Shown here piece by piece: positions 1-8,292 of a stretch of 47,000 nucleotides of DNA; positions within the stretch are counted from its first letter, which is position 1; each line of letters begins with the position of its first letter. Location of the stretch: the NCBI RefSeq assembly GCF_002251245.1, contig NZ_NPJG01000115.1, forward strand, positions 1 through 47,000, given 5' to 3'. Source of the DNA: Prevotella sp. P5-92 (lineage in GTDB: Bacteria; Bacteroidota; Bacteroidia; Bacteroidales; Bacteroidaceae). Made by a program: the position numbers and the translations under genes. The notes beneath the pieces were generated by a model, which saw nothing but the letters and a program-made list of their open reading frames with translations, did no database searches and was not told the origin of the DNA.

Positions 1-76
1 AAGTGACTGTCCAAGCTTGAATCTGTCCAATAATGACAGAAAATCATTGCAGATAGAAGATTTTTCACTCAAAAAG

Positions 77-107
77 TTGGATAATTCAGAAAAATGACTT
101 AATTTTG
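77..107 (+). promoter_or_regulatory. Bacteroidetes-type promoter, no clear target gene
   Basis: TTG (77-79), a 20-nt spacer and TAATTTTG (100-107) match the Bacteroidetes -33/-7 consensus. Nothing convincing is encoded downstream before the minisatellite at 308, so the transcript, if any, would be non-coding or run into the repeat array. Confidence 0.4.
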
Positions 108-112
108 CATTC

Positions 113-192
113 ATAACAGATTGTTGATTTTTTGTTTAATATCTTGTTTTTGACCCTTACAAAGATACAACAAATAATTGACAATCTGTTAT
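113..192. repeat. 12-bp inverted repeat flanking a promoter-like box
   Basis: ATAACAGATTGT at 113-124 is the exact reverse complement of ACAATCTGTTAT at 181-192. The 56 bp between them contain a minus-strand TATCTTTG box (167-160). It can be read as a hairpin or as the arms of a very small invertible segment; the sequence alone does not decide. Confidence 0.6.
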
Positions 193-307
193 TTATCCTC
201 AGATTTTTTTCAATATTTTCAAAGAACGAGAAGTCTGTTCCCAATAAATGGGATAAAGGCTTAGTAGCAATTTCAACCACTTCTTTTAGGTGTGGGAAAC
301 TTTAATA

Positions 308-547
308 CCCTATTCAGTTGACAACTGATTGCCCTATTCAGTTAGCAACTGATTGCCCTATTCAGTTGACAACTGATTGCCCTATTCAGTTGACAACTGA
401 TTGCCCTATTCAGTTGACAACTGATTGCCCTATTCAGTTGACAACTGATTGCCCTATTCAGTTGACAACTGATTGCCCTATTCAGTTGACAAGTGATTGC
501 CCTATTCTGTTAGCAACTGATTACCCTATTCAGTTAGCAACTGATTA
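308..547. repeat. Minisatellite, ten 24-bp palindromic units
   Basis: Exactly ten head-to-tail 24-bp units fill 308-547 without spacers. Units 1 and 3-7 are identical; unit 2 has a swapped GA/AG, unit 8 one substitution, and units 9-10 are more diverged. Each consensus unit contains the perfect dyad TCAGTTG-A-CAACTGA, so the array is a row of evenly spaced palindromes about two helical turns apart. Because 24 is a multiple of three, one frame stays open across it (318-629), but nothing else supports translation. It is not a CRISPR array because there are no spacers. Confidence 0.95.
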
Positions 548-601
548 CCTGACTTATACTGGAACATGTGCTCTTCAACTAAATTGCAGAAGAAGCTTAC
601 A

Positions 602-829
602 AGTTAACTTATTAACGGTTAACTGGTAACTTTCCCCGTTCCCCCTCTCTCACGACTAAAATATTGCTACCACGCGTGGAATTTATTTTTTCCTCACGTG
701 GTAGCAAAACGCCACCCTGCCGCCATCCCTTCCTCTTATGGCCTTTGAGAGTGGAAGCAGTGTGTGGGTGAGAAAATTCGAATGTTAACAACCGTGAAAT
801 AGTTAACTTGTTACCGGTTAACTGGTAAC
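602..829. repeat. Two 29-bp direct repeats around a hairpin
   Basis: Copies of a 29-bp GTTAAC-rich sequence lie at 602-630 and 801-829 and differ at two positions. The second contains the dyad GTTACC...GGTAAC. Between them, 664-679 and 692-707 form an inverted repeat built on TTGCTACCACG / CGTGGTAGCAA with an AT-rich loop. I see no gene in 548-862. Confidence 0.8.
664..707. repeat. Inverted repeat, possible terminator
   Basis: TTGCTACCACGCGTG (from 664) pairs with CACGTGGTAGCAA (to about 707) around the T-rich loop. There is no clean T-tract after either arm, so it may be a protein-binding dyad rather than an intrinsic terminator. Confidence 0.5.
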
Positions 830-862
830 ATCTTATACAACAATTCGTTGACTAATAGATAC

Positions 863-889
863 AAAAAAAGGGGGTCGTAAATGACCCCC
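863..889 (-). terminator. Intrinsic terminator of tRNA-Arg
   Basis: On the minus strand GGGGGTC, a 6-nt loop, GACCCCC and seven Ts follow the tRNA 3' end within a few nucleotides. This is a textbook rho-independent terminator. Confidence 0.93.
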
Positions 890-892
890 AAG

Positions 893-967
893 TGATTCCG
901 TAGGGATTCGAACCCTAGACCCACGCCTTAGAAGGGCGTTGCTCTAATCCAACTGAGCTACGGAACC
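893..967 (-). tRNA. tRNA-Arg (anticodon UCU)
   Basis: The minus strand folds into a full cloverleaf. The acceptor GGTTCCG pairs with CGGAATC (one G-U), the D stem is GCTC/GAGC, the anticodon stem is ACGCC/GGCGT with loop CTTCTAA (anticodon TCT, reading AGA and AGG), and the T arm is TAGGG-TTCGAAT-CCCTA. The discriminator is A and the CCA end is not encoded. It is transcribed alone from a promoter at 988-1019 and ends at the terminator at 863-889. Confidence 0.96.
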
Positions 968-987
968 CCTTTAAATATTTGCGGGTG

Positions 988-1019
988 CAAAGGTAGTAAA
1001 AAATGGCGAGATATGCAAA
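988..1019 (-). promoter_or_regulatory. Promoter of tRNA-Arg
   Basis: TTTG (1019-1016), a 20-nt spacer and TACCTTTG (995-988) on the minus strand match the Bacteroidetes consensus. The predicted start site is about 15 nt before the tRNA 5' end. The TTTG element lies inside the loop of the valS terminator. Confidence 0.8.
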
Positions 1020-1037
1020 TTATTTCGCCATTTTTTT
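998..1037 (-). terminator. valS terminator
   Basis: AAAAAATGGCGA (998-1009) pairs with TCGCCATTTTTT (1025-1036), giving a 12-bp stem with A and T tracts on both sides and a 15-nt loop. It lies 18 nt beyond the valS stop codon and could work in both directions. Confidence 0.85.
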
Positions 1038-1053
1038 ACCATTTGTTGATATT

Positions 1054-3744
1054 TTATCCTTTAAGAGACGCTATTGTCTCCTTTAAGGCAGCAATTTTCT
1101 CGAGAGAGTCGCTCTCTTTCTTGCGTTCAAGGGCAACGACAGCCTCGGGAGCATGAGCTACAAACTTCTCGTTGGAGAGCTTCTTGCGCACGCCGGCGAG
1201 GAAGCCTTCAAGATGCTTCAGCTGAGCCTTGGCCTTCTCTATCTCTGCGGCTACATCAATCTTGTCGCCAAGAGGAACGGCATACTCTGTGGTACCTACC
1301 ATGAAGGCGGCTGCTGTGGAGTCTTTCTCACTCACCACATTGATGGCAGAGAGATTTGCCATCTTGGTGATGACACTGTCGTAGGCAGAGAGCACTTCGC
1401 TACCTACCACCTGAAGCGAAAGGGCCTCACGTGGAGAGATGTTCTTCTGGTTGCGAACGGTGCGCACACCGCCAACTACCTGCTTCAGCAACTCGATGTC
1501 GGCACAGAGACGAATGTCAGACTCTGCGGGAACTGCCACTGTGAGCTTGTCGCGCATGATGGACTCGCCTGGCTGACGGTCGTAGATGTTCTGCCACAAC
1601 TCCTCGGTGATGAACGGCATGAACGGATGGAGCATCTTCAACAGCACCTCGAAGAAACGGAGAGTGGCATCGTAGGTGGCCTGGTCGAGAGGCTTCTGAT
1701 ATTCTGGCTTCACCATTTCGAGATACCAGCTTGAGAACTCGTCCCAGAACAGGCGATAGACAGCCATGAGTGCCTCGGAGATGCGGTACTTCTTGAACAG
1801 GTCGTCGATCTCGGCATTGGTCTCCTTGAGCTTTGCCTCAAACCACTCAACGGCAATCTTGTTTGCCTCGGGCTGAGGAGCGTCGGTAGTGGCCCACCCC
1901 TTTACGAGACGGAAGGCGTTCCAAATCTTGTTGTTGAAGTTTCGTCCCTGCTCGCACAAGCTCTCGTCGAAGAGGATGTCGTTGCCGGCTGGAGCTGAGA
2001 GCATCATACCCATACGCACGCCGTCGGCACCAAACTTCTCAATGAGCTCGATAGGGTCAGGAGAGTTGCCGAGCGACTTAGACATCTTTCGTCCTAACTT
2101 GTCGCGGACGATACCAGTGAAATACACGTTCTTGAACGGGAACTTGCCCATATACTCCTCGCCTGCCATGATCATACGAGCCACCCAGAAGAAGATTATG
2201 TCGGGCCCGGTGACAAGATCGCTGGTGGGATAATAATAGTTAATCTCCTCGTTGCCGGGATTGTTGATGCCATCGAAGAGAGAGATAGGCCAGAGCCAAG
2301 AAGAGAACCATGTGTCGAGGGCGTCCTCATCCTGACGGAGGTCGGAGAGCTGGAGTGCAGCATTGCCGCTCTTCTCACGGGCCAACTCGAGAGCCTTCTC
2401 GGCAGTCTCGGCAACAACATACTCGTCGTTGTCGCCATAGAAATATGCTGGGATGCGGTGTCCCCACCACAGCTGACGCGAGATACACCAGTCTTGAATG
2501 TTCTCAAGCCAGTTCTTGTATGTGGTCTTGTATTTTGCGGGATAGAAGTTCATCTCACCCTCCATGACTGGAGGCAGGGCTATATCGGCAAAGTGCTGCA
2601 TCTTAAGGAACCACTGGAGCGAGAGACGCGGTTCGATGGCCGTATCGGCATTACGCTCAGAATATCCCACCTTATTATTATAATCCTCCACACGCTCCAT
2701 GAGTCCTGCCTCCTGGAGGTCGATGGCTATCTGTCGGCGGCAGTCGAAGCGGTCCATTCCCACATATAGTGGCGACTGCTTAGAGATGGTTGCGTCGGGA
2801 TTGAAGATGTCGATAGTCTCGAGGTTGTGGGTCTTGCCAAGCATATAGTCGTTGGTGTCGTGAGCAGGAGTGACTTTCAGACATCCTGTACCGAACTCGA
2901 TATCCACATAACGGTCCTCGATGACCGGGATGACACGTCCCACGAGAGGCACAATGACCTTCTTGCCCTTGAGCCACTGGTTCTTTGGATCCTTGGGATT
3001 GATACACATGGCGGTGTCGCCCATGATGGTCTCAGGTCGTGTGGTAGCCACCACGGCGTAGTATCCGCGCTCGTCCTTATGCACCACTTCGCCCTCCTTA
3101 GGTTCAATTATCTCGCCCTGGAACTCAGGAGAGAGGTAATACTTGAGGTTGTAGAGTTTCGACTGCTCGTCTTTATATACTACCTCTTCGTTGCTGAGGG
3201 CAGTCTGTGCCTTCGGATCCCAGTTCACCATGCGCAGTCCGCGGTAGATATATCCCTTGTTGTAGAGATCGACAAAAACCTTGATGACACTCTCCGAACG
3301 CTTCTCGTCCATGGTGAATGCCGTGCGGTCCCAGTCGCACGATGCACCAAGACGGCGCAGCTGCTTGAGGATGATGCCGCCATGCTCGTGAGTCCAGTCC
3401 CAAGCGTGCTTGAGGAACTCGTCGCGCGAGAGGTCGTGTTTCTTTATTCCCTTTTCGGCAAGACGTTTCACCACCTTAGCCTCGGTGGCTATGGAAGCAT
3501 GGTCGGTGCCAGGCACCCAGCATGCGTTTTTACCCTCCATGCGTGCTCTGCGCACGAGGATGTCCTGAATAGTGTTGTTAAGCATGTGTCCCATGTGCAG
3601 CACACCTGTGACATTTGGCGGCGGAATGACGATAGTGTATGGTTCGCGTCCGTCGGGCTTGCTGCTGAAGAGCTTGTTGTCAAGCCAATACTGATACCAT
3701 TTCGACTCCACCGATTGTGGGTCATATTTGCTCTGAATTTCCAT
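1054..3744 (-). CDS. valS: Valine--tRNA ligase
   Basis: Cytoplasmic class I aminoacyl-tRNA synthetase of 896 residues that charges tRNA-Val with valine. The HIGH motif appears as HMGH (residues 50-53) after PPPNVTG, and KMSKS is at about 551 in a [10 protein letters not shown] context. Between them lies the CP1 editing domain, with [10 protein letters not shown] and the [12 protein letters not shown] region. The C-terminus (about 830-896) is Lys/Glu-rich and coiled-coil-like, typical of ValRS. The length is normal for bacterial ValRS. The gene runs divergently from mazG. A TAATTTTG box (3793-3786) lies 41 nt upstream of the ATG. It ends at a strong hairpin before the tRNA-Arg gene. Confidence 0.98.
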   Translation of the reverse strand: MEIQSKYDPQSVESKWYQYWLDNKLFSSKPDGREPYTIVIPPPNVTGVLHMGHMLNNTIQDILVRRARMEGKNACWVPGTDHASIATEAKVVKRLAEKGIKKHDLSRDEFLKHAWDWTHEHGGIILKQLRRLGASCDWDRTAFTMDEKRSESVIKVFVDLYNKGYIYRGLRMVNWDPKAQTALSNEEVVYKDEQSKLYNLKYYLSPEFQGEIIEPKEGEVVHKDERGYYAVVATTRPETIMGDTAMCINPKDPKNQWLKGKKVIVPLVGRVIPVIEDRYVDIEFGTGCLKVTPAHDTNDYMLGKTHNLETIDIFNPDATISKQSPLYVGMDRFDCRRQIAIDLQEAGLMERVEDYNNKVGYSERNADTAIEPRLSLQWFLKMQHFADIALPPVMEGEMNFYPAKYKTTYKNWLENIQDWCISRQLWWGHRIPAYFYGDNDEYVVAETAEKALELAREKSGNAALQLSDLRQDEDALDTWFSSWLWPISLFDGINNPGNEEINYYYPTSDLVTGPDIIFFWVARMIMAGEEYMGKFPFKNVYFTGIVRDKLGRKMSKSLGNSPDPIELIEKFGADGVRMGMMLSAPAGNDILFDESLCEQGRNFNNKIWNAFRLVKGWATTDAPQPEANKIAVEWFEAKLKETNAEIDDLFKKYRISEALMAVYRLFWDEFSSWYLEMVKPEYQKPLDQATYDATLRFFEVLLKMLHPFMPFITEELWQNIYDRQPGESIMRDKLTVAVPAESDIRLCADIELLKQVVGGVRTVRNQKNISPREALSLQVVGSEVLSAYDSVITKMANLSAINVVSEKDSTAAAFMVGTTEYAVPLGDKIDVAAEIEKAKAQLKHLEGFLAGVRKKLSNEKFVAHAPEAVVALERKKESDSLEKIAALKETIASLKG

Positions 3745-3785
3745 TTATATATAGCTTATTTAATAATTCGTTTTAAAAAACGTGG

Positions 3786-3823
3786 CAAAATTACTAAATT
3801 TCCGCGGAAAATTATTATATTTG
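3786..3823. promoter_or_regulatory. Divergent valS / mazG promoter region with palindrome
   Basis: A minus-strand TAATTTTG (3793-3786) serves valS and a plus-strand TATATTTG (3816-3823) serves mazG. Neither has a good TTG at -33. Between the two boxes is the perfect 12-bp palindrome TTTCCGCGGAAA (3799-3810), in the spacer of both promoters, where a bound protein could affect both. Confidence 0.6.
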
Positions 3824-3841
3824 CACGGAAATTTTAATATT

Positions 3842-4717
3842 ATGCACACAAGAGAAGAAAAAATGGCGGCTTTTGGCCGTTTATTGGACGTTTTAGACAA
3901 TCTTAGAGAGAAATGTCCGTGGGACAAGAAGCAGACTAACGAGAGTCTTCGTCCCAACACCATTGAGGAGACCTTTGAACTTGCCGATGCCCTGATGAAG
4001 GCCGACCAGCCCAATATATGTAAGGAACTTGGCGACGTACTGTTGCATGTGTGTTTCTATGCGAGGATAGGCAGCGAGAAGGGGGAGTTTGACATTGCCG
4101 ACGTGTGCGACAAGCTCACCGACAAGCTCATCTTCCGTCATCCACACATCTACCACCCCTCGCAGGTGGGAGCTCCTGAGCCCCGCCCATTGCCATACCA
4201 GCCCGAGGGCAGCAGCGACAGCGACATGCAGGGTGCCACCACGGCGCAGCAGGTGATAGAAAACTGGGAACAGATAAAGCTGAAGGAGAAGGACGGCAAC
4301 AAGAGCGTCCTCGCCGGAGTGCCTGACGCCCTACCCTCGCTGATAAAAGCATACCGCATACAGGACAAGGCACGCAATGTGGGCTTCGACTGGGAGGATG
4401 CCGGCGACGTGTGGGACAAGGTGAGGGAAGAACTCGGCGAACTGGAGGTGGAACTGGAGAAAGGCGATAAGGAGAATGCCCTTCGCGAGTTTGGCGACTT
4501 CCTCTTCAGTGTGATCAACGCCGGCAGACTCTATCATCTCAACCCCGACACTGCCCTTGAACTCTCGAACAGGAAGTTTATAAGCCGCTTCAACTATATC
4601 GAGGAGCACAGCATAAAAATGGGGAAGCCGCTGAAAGACATGACTCTCGGCGAAATGGACCAGCTGTGGAATGAAGCAAAGAGCAAAGAGAAAGAAGAAG
4701 AAATCAGAAACCAATAA
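3842..4717 (+). CDS. mazG: Nucleoside triphosphate pyrophosphohydrolase MazG
   Basis: Cytoplasmic all-alpha NTP pyrophosphatase that hydrolyses (d)NTPs to NMP and PPi as a house-cleaning enzyme. The 291-residue protein has the family's two MazG repeats. The first shows CPWD (25-28) and the metal-binding set E42, E43, E46 with E62 and D65. The second shows EELGELEVE (about 196-204) and a later EFGD. I chose the ATG at 3842 because an in-frame ATG at 3782 lies upstream of the TATATTTG promoter box (3816-3823) and would add a non-conserved extension. It leads a short operon: the next gene starts 4 nt after its stop. Confidence 0.95.
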   Translation: MHTREEKMAAFGRLLDVLDNLREKCPWDKKQTNESLRPNTIEETFELADALMKADQPNICKELGDVLLHVCFYARIGSEKGEFDIADVCDKLTDKLIFRHPHIYHPSQVGAPEPRPLPYQPEGSSDSDMQGATTAQQVIENWEQIKLKEKDGNKSVLAGVPDALPSLIKAYRIQDKARNVGFDWEDAGDVWDKVREELGELEVELEKGDKENALREFGDFLFSVINAGRLYHLNPDTALELSNRKFISRFNYIEEHSIKMGKPLKDMTLGEMDQLWNEAKSKEKEEEIRNQ

Positions 4718-4721
4718 AATA

Positions 4722-5339
4722 ATGAACATTATGAAAAGAATACTTAATTTTGCTGTCGTGGCCGTAATGGCAGGCATGATGACACAGTGTGGCAACAACA
4801 ACAAGACCAACACCGCACCCGCTGACGAGGGCGACACCATCGCAGTGGAGCAGAATACACTTGCCATGGTATATGGCATCTGCGGTGACGGATCGGCAAT
4901 GAACACACTCGAGCTATACACCGACACCGGCGACACCCTGAACATCGCTCTCGAGAAGGCAAAAGAAGACAACAAGGTGTTTGGAGGATATAGCGTGGGC
5001 GACCGCATGGCCGTTTATCTCGACAAGAAGACCATGAACCCAGAAGTGGTGATAAACGAATCGACACTGATGGGCAACTGGCTCATGCCCAACCCTATAG
5101 ACGGCAGTTCGATACTCGGCATCTCGATAAAAGACGGCGGTATAGCAGAGAGCATCAACCAGCCCGTGATAATCTTCAAGACATGGAGAATAATCGACGG
5201 CAAGCTGGAGATAACACTCGTGCGTGAAGGAGGCGGCGACGAACAGGAGACCAACACCTACACCCTGGACAAGCTCGACGCCGACTCGCTCATCTTCTTC
5301 GGACCCGAAGACCGATTCGAATACGGGAGGAAAAAATAA
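4722..5339 (+). CDS. Lipocalin-like lipoprotein
   Basis: Predicted 205-residue outer-envelope lipoprotein. The N-terminus has a basic start, a hydrophobic stretch and a Cys at about residue 23 (GMMTQC), fitting a signal peptidase II site, followed by an Asn/Thr/Asp-rich linker. The C-terminal half (LMGNWLMPNP onward, with repeated short beta-strand patterns) resembles the small lipocalin-like domains common in Prevotella and Bacteroides lipoproteins. The ligand is unknown. The start could be 4722 or 4731. It lies between mazG and rnz with very short gaps, so the three are probably co-transcribed. The family assignment is tentative; the lipoprotein call is firmer. Confidence 0.75.
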   Translation: MNIMKRILNFAVVAVMAGMMTQCGNNNKTNTAPADEGDTIAVEQNTLAMVYGICGDGSAMNTLELYTDTGDTLNIALEKAKEDNKVFGGYSVGDRMAVYLDKKTMNPEVVINESTLMGNWLMPNPIDGSSILGISIKDGGIAESINQPVIIFKTWRIIDGKLEITLVREGGGDEQETNTYTLDKLDADSLIFFGPEDRFEYGRKK

Positions 5340-5348
5340 AATTTTGAC

Positions 5349-6269
5349 ATGACTCCTTTCAAGGTATATATCTTAGGATGCGGCAGTGCGCTACCCACAC
5401 TGCGGCACAACCCCTCGTCGCAGATTGTGGAGATACGCGACAAGCAGTTTATGATTGACTGCGGCGAGGGCACGCAGGCACAGCTACGACGCTCGAAGAT
5501 TAGATTCACGAAGATAGGACACGTGTTTATCTCACACCTTCACGGCGACCATTGCTTCGGACTGATTGGCATGATCTCCACCTTCGGCATGTTAGGACGC
5601 ACCGCCCCACTCCACATCTATGCACATGCCGACCTAAAGCCATTGCTACAGAGTCAGATAGACTACTTCTGCCAGGGATTAGAGTATGAGGTGGTGATGC
5701 ATGCCATCGACCCTACACGCCACGAGGTGATATACGAAGACCGCAGTCTCACCGTGACCACCGTACCCCTTGAGCACCGTGTACCCTGCTGCGGCTTTAT
5801 CTTTGCCGAGAAACAGTCGCTGCCGCATATAAGGCGCGACATGATAGACATGTATGGCATTCCAGTGAGTCAGATAAACAACATTAAGAACGGCATGGAC
5901 TGGACATCGCCCGACGGAGAGGTGATACCAGCCAGCCGACTGACCGAAGCAGCCGAACCGCCACGGTCGTACGCCTACCTCAGCGACACCACGTTCAAGC
6001 CCGACATAGTGCCAATGGTGGAAGGAACCGACACGATATATCACGAGTCAACGTATGCCGACAGCGAACGGGCCAGGGCACGCAAACACTTCCACAGCAC
6101 CGCCTCAGAAGCAGCTACCATAGCCAAGGAAGCAAAGGCAAAACAGCTCGTATTAGGCCACTACTCGGCACGATACGACAACGAGACACAGATGCTGAAA
6201 GAAGCAAAAGAAGTGTTCTCAAACACGATTCTTGCAAATGAGGGGATGGTGATAGAGATATTTAATTAA
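5349..6269 (+). CDS. rnz: Ribonuclease Z
   Basis: Metallo-beta-lactamase-fold endonuclease of 306 residues that removes 3' trailers from tRNA precursors. The signature HLHGDH (residues 63-68) supplies zinc ligands and the catalytic Asp. Further family features are the N-terminal LGCGSALPT, DCGEGTQAQL, PLEHRVPCCGF and the downstream YLSDTTF, HESTY and GHYSARY histidine/aspartate ligands. Length is typical of bacterial RNase Z. Encoded tRNAs such as the local tRNA-Arg lack a genomic CCA, which is the substrate class this enzyme processes. It begins 9 nt after the lipoprotein gene. Confidence 0.96.
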   Translation: MTPFKVYILGCGSALPTLRHNPSSQIVEIRDKQFMIDCGEGTQAQLRRSKIRFTKIGHVFISHLHGDHCFGLIGMISTFGMLGRTAPLHIYAHADLKPLLQSQIDYFCQGLEYEVVMHAIDPTRHEVIYEDRSLTVTTVPLEHRVPCCGFIFAEKQSLPHIRRDMIDMYGIPVSQINNIKNGMDWTSPDGEVIPASRLTEAAEPPRSYAYLSDTTFKPDIVPMVEGTDTIYHESTYADSERARARKHFHSTASEAATIAKEAKAKQLVLGHYSARYDNETQMLKEAKEVFSNTILANEGMVIEIFN

Positions 6270-6305
6270 AATATGTAAAATATTGCATTTTTACTGACGA
6301 AATAT

Positions 6306-6336
6306 TTTGTTATAAACAAAAAAATCCCTATCTTTG
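6306..6336 (+). promoter_or_regulatory. Promoter of the 6.4-9.8 kb envelope gene set
   Basis: TTTG (6306-6309), a 19-nt spacer and TATCTTTG (6329-6336) match the Bacteroidetes consensus. The ATG of the first gene is 28 nt downstream of the -7 box. Confidence 0.8.
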
Positions 6337-6364
6337 CAGAAACAATATACAATAAAAGAAAGAA

Positions 6365-6679
6365 ATGAACAGAAAACTATATACCATTTTATTGGCAGCT
6401 GCCGCCACCTTTGCCGTTCCTGTTGTAGCAGACGCTATGACAGCAGAAGCACACGTAGCGTCGAACATTGACGAACGCGAGGTGAAGATTACTGTCGTTC
6501 ACAACGCCGCCACCATTGAGGGAGCAGCGGGAAAGACTCTCGAAGTGACCTCGCTGACAGGACGCCCGGTGATGAAGGTAAGGGTGGATAACGACGTGCA
6601 GCGTGTAGAGCTCAACTTGCCTAAGGGCTGCTACATCCTTAAGGTCGATAAAGTCGTTAGAAAAGTATCTGTCTCTTAA
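6365..6679 (+). CDS. Small secreted protein with type IX sorting-like C-terminal domain
   Basis: A 104-residue protein with a clear signal peptide (about 1-24, basic start, Leu/Ala-rich core, VADA cleavage region). Almost all of the mature part is one short beta-rich domain: GKTLEVTSLTGRPVMKV, then VELNLPKGCYILKV and RKVSV at the very end. That order (strand, turn, LPKGxYxLKV, final VxV) is the pattern of type A sorting domains of the Bacteroidetes type IX secretion system, normally fused to large cargo. Here there is essentially no cargo. Its stop codon overlaps the start of the next gene by one base (TAATG), suggesting translational coupling. The function is unknown. Confidence 0.75.
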   Translation: MNRKLYTILLAAAATFAVPVVADAMTAEAHVASNIDEREVKITVVHNAATIEGAAGKTLEVTSLTGRPVMKVRVDNDVQRVELNLPKGCYILKVDKVVRKVSVS

Positions 6680-8274
6680 TGAGAACACGACCAAGGTATA
6701 TAAGGCATTTTATTATAGCCATGCTCCACGGCATGGCTTTCTCTGTTTTAGTACCTTATGCTCTCTCGTCATGTAAAGACAATAGCACAAACCCATATAA
6801 GGACATATCACTTGAGGCATTTTCAAACTTCAGAGACAGCCGCTATACGCTCGACATAGAGAAGGTAGCGCAGCTGACAAGCCAAATGGCTCGCGCCGAC
6901 CACGACACGACACAGACCGACCGCACCACACGTAGGCTCTACCGCGACACGTTCCGTCCAGTATGGATAGACCGCTATGGCATTGACAGCCGTATAGACA
7001 CGCTGCTCAGCTACCTGAAGACGGTGGAAGAAATAGGATTCACTACCGATGCCTTCTTTGTAAATACCATAGAGACCGACGCCACACGGATGAAAAGCCT
7101 CGACTTCGCAGACAAAGGCAACGACATAAACCACACTGCCGCAAGACTGGAATATCTCGCCACAAAAGCCTTGCTGAGATACGCCACGGGACAACGTTAC
7201 GGATATACCAATCCCTTTCACTACCTTAACCGCCTCGACCCGGCACACGACGACAGTACAAAACGGGTGACCGAATACCGTCACCTCTTCGACATACCCA
7301 TAGAACGACCCGACGACGCCTTCTACGCCAACGCCTTGGCACTGAGAGACGGCGAGAGCCTCGGACGCTTTCTGCGCTTGGTACAACCACATGATGCCAC
7401 ACTCGAAGAACTGCAGAGACAGTTAGGCGAAACGACATCAGAACACCGCAGATGGCTGTTGCTCAGTAATATGGAGCGCCACCGGTGGCGCACGAAGAAG
7501 GCAGAAGACACCAACGGCAAGAAGGTGGTGGTGAACATACCTGCCTTCATGCTCTACGCCTACTCGGCCGACTCGGTGATGACGATGAAGATAGGATGCG
7601 GATCGAAAAAGACCAAGACACCGCTGCTCACAAGCGAGATAAGCCGTATGGACCTCAACCCTCTGTGGAACATACCGATGAGCATCATAAAGAAAGACGT
7701 GGCTCCACATGCCGGAGACCCAAGGTACTTCAACGCTCGACGATACTTCATTGTGGAACGCGAGACTGGCAAACGCCTCGACCCAAGCATCGTGACGGCA
7801 CAGATGCTGCGCAGCGGAGCTTACAGAGTGTCGCAGGAAGGCGGCGAGGGCAACTCATTGGGACGTATCATCTTCCGCTTCGACAATAAGTTCTCGGTAT
7901 ATCTGCACGACACGTCGAGCCGACGATTCTTCAACCAGACGGTGAGAAGCGTGTCGCACGGATGCGTAAGAGTGGAGCGGCCATTCGACCTGGCTTGTTT
8001 CTTGCTCGGCGACGATGCCGACGAATGGACACTCGACCGCATAAGGATATCGATGGACCTCGAACCACAAACTAATAAAGGGAAGGCATACGTGCGCGAC
8101 ACCACAAGGACACGAAAGCTGATAAACTCAAAGACGATCAACCCCAAGGTGCCAGTATTTATAGTATATCAGACACTGGACAAAAACGCCGACGGCAGAT
8201 GGAAGGAATATGCCGACATATACGGCTTCGACGCAGTGATGAGAAGAGAACTGAGACCATTTACTAAAAGATAA
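6679..8274 (+). CDS. L,D-transpeptidase, YcbB/YkuD family
   Basis: Predicted 531-residue periplasmic L,D-transpeptidase that would form 3-3 crosslinks in peptidoglycan or attach proteins to it. The catalytic YkuD motif reads HDTSSRRFF followed by SHGCVRVE, with catalytic Cys at about 429 and His at about 427. A long alpha-helical N-terminal part precedes it, as in YcbB (LdtD). The N-terminus is hydrophobic with a possible lipobox (LSSC near residue 32), so it is either a lipoprotein or membrane-anchored. It overlaps the preceding gene by one base and is followed 18 nt later by an ECF sigma gene, so it may belong to that regulon or transcript. Confidence 0.9.
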   Translation: MRTRPRYIRHFIIAMLHGMAFSVLVPYALSSCKDNSTNPYKDISLEAFSNFRDSRYTLDIEKVAQLTSQMARADHDTTQTDRTTRRLYRDTFRPVWIDRYGIDSRIDTLLSYLKTVEEIGFTTDAFFVNTIETDATRMKSLDFADKGNDINHTAARLEYLATKALLRYATGQRYGYTNPFHYLNRLDPAHDDSTKRVTEYRHLFDIPIERPDDAFYANALALRDGESLGRFLRLVQPHDATLEELQRQLGETTSEHRRWLLLSNMERHRWRTKKAEDTNGKKVVVNIPAFMLYAYSADSVMTMKIGCGSKKTKTPLLTSEISRMDLNPLWNIPMSIIKKDVAPHAGDPRYFNARRYFIVERETGKRLDPSIVTAQMLRSGAYRVSQEGGEGNSLGRIIFRFDNKFSVYLHDTSSRRFFNQTVRSVSHGCVRVERPFDLACFLLGDDADEWTLDRIRISMDLEPQTNKGKAYVRDTTRTRKLINSKTINPKVPVFIVYQTLDKNADGRWKEYADIYGFDAVMRRELRPFTKR

Positions 8275-8292
8275 ACCCAACAAAAGATTCAA

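Larger units (their letters stand above)
1..307. other. AT-rich intergenic stretch, no supported gene
   Basis: I see no recognisable gene here. A 64-codon open frame on the minus strand (86-280) has AT-driven composition and no recognisable motif, and I do not call it. The stretch holds a plus-strand promoter-like sequence (TTG at 77-79, 20-nt spacer, TAATTTTG at 100-107), a minus-strand TATCTTTG box (167 to 160), and a 12-bp perfect inverted repeat (113-124 with 181-192). The minus-strand box may serve a gene lying left of the window. Confidence 0.5.

Noticed and set aside
86..280. 64-codon minus-strand frame
   Set aside because: AT-rich, no motif, overlaps an inverted repeat and promoter boxes.
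308..547. CRISPR array
   Set aside because: Units are contiguous with no unique spacers; the same holds for 25637-25789 and 43657-43828, and no cas genes are present.
318..629. Open frame across the 24-bp repeat encoding a TTDCPIQL-type repeat protein
   Set aside because: Open only because the unit length is a multiple of three; no signal peptide or recognisable domain, and the frame ends in unrelated repeats.
2827..3837. 336-codon frame opposite valS
   Set aside because: Antisense shadow of a well-supported gene; no domain of its own.
3782..3841. N-terminal extension of mazG
   Set aside because: Lies upstream of and across the promoter box; residues do not fit the family.
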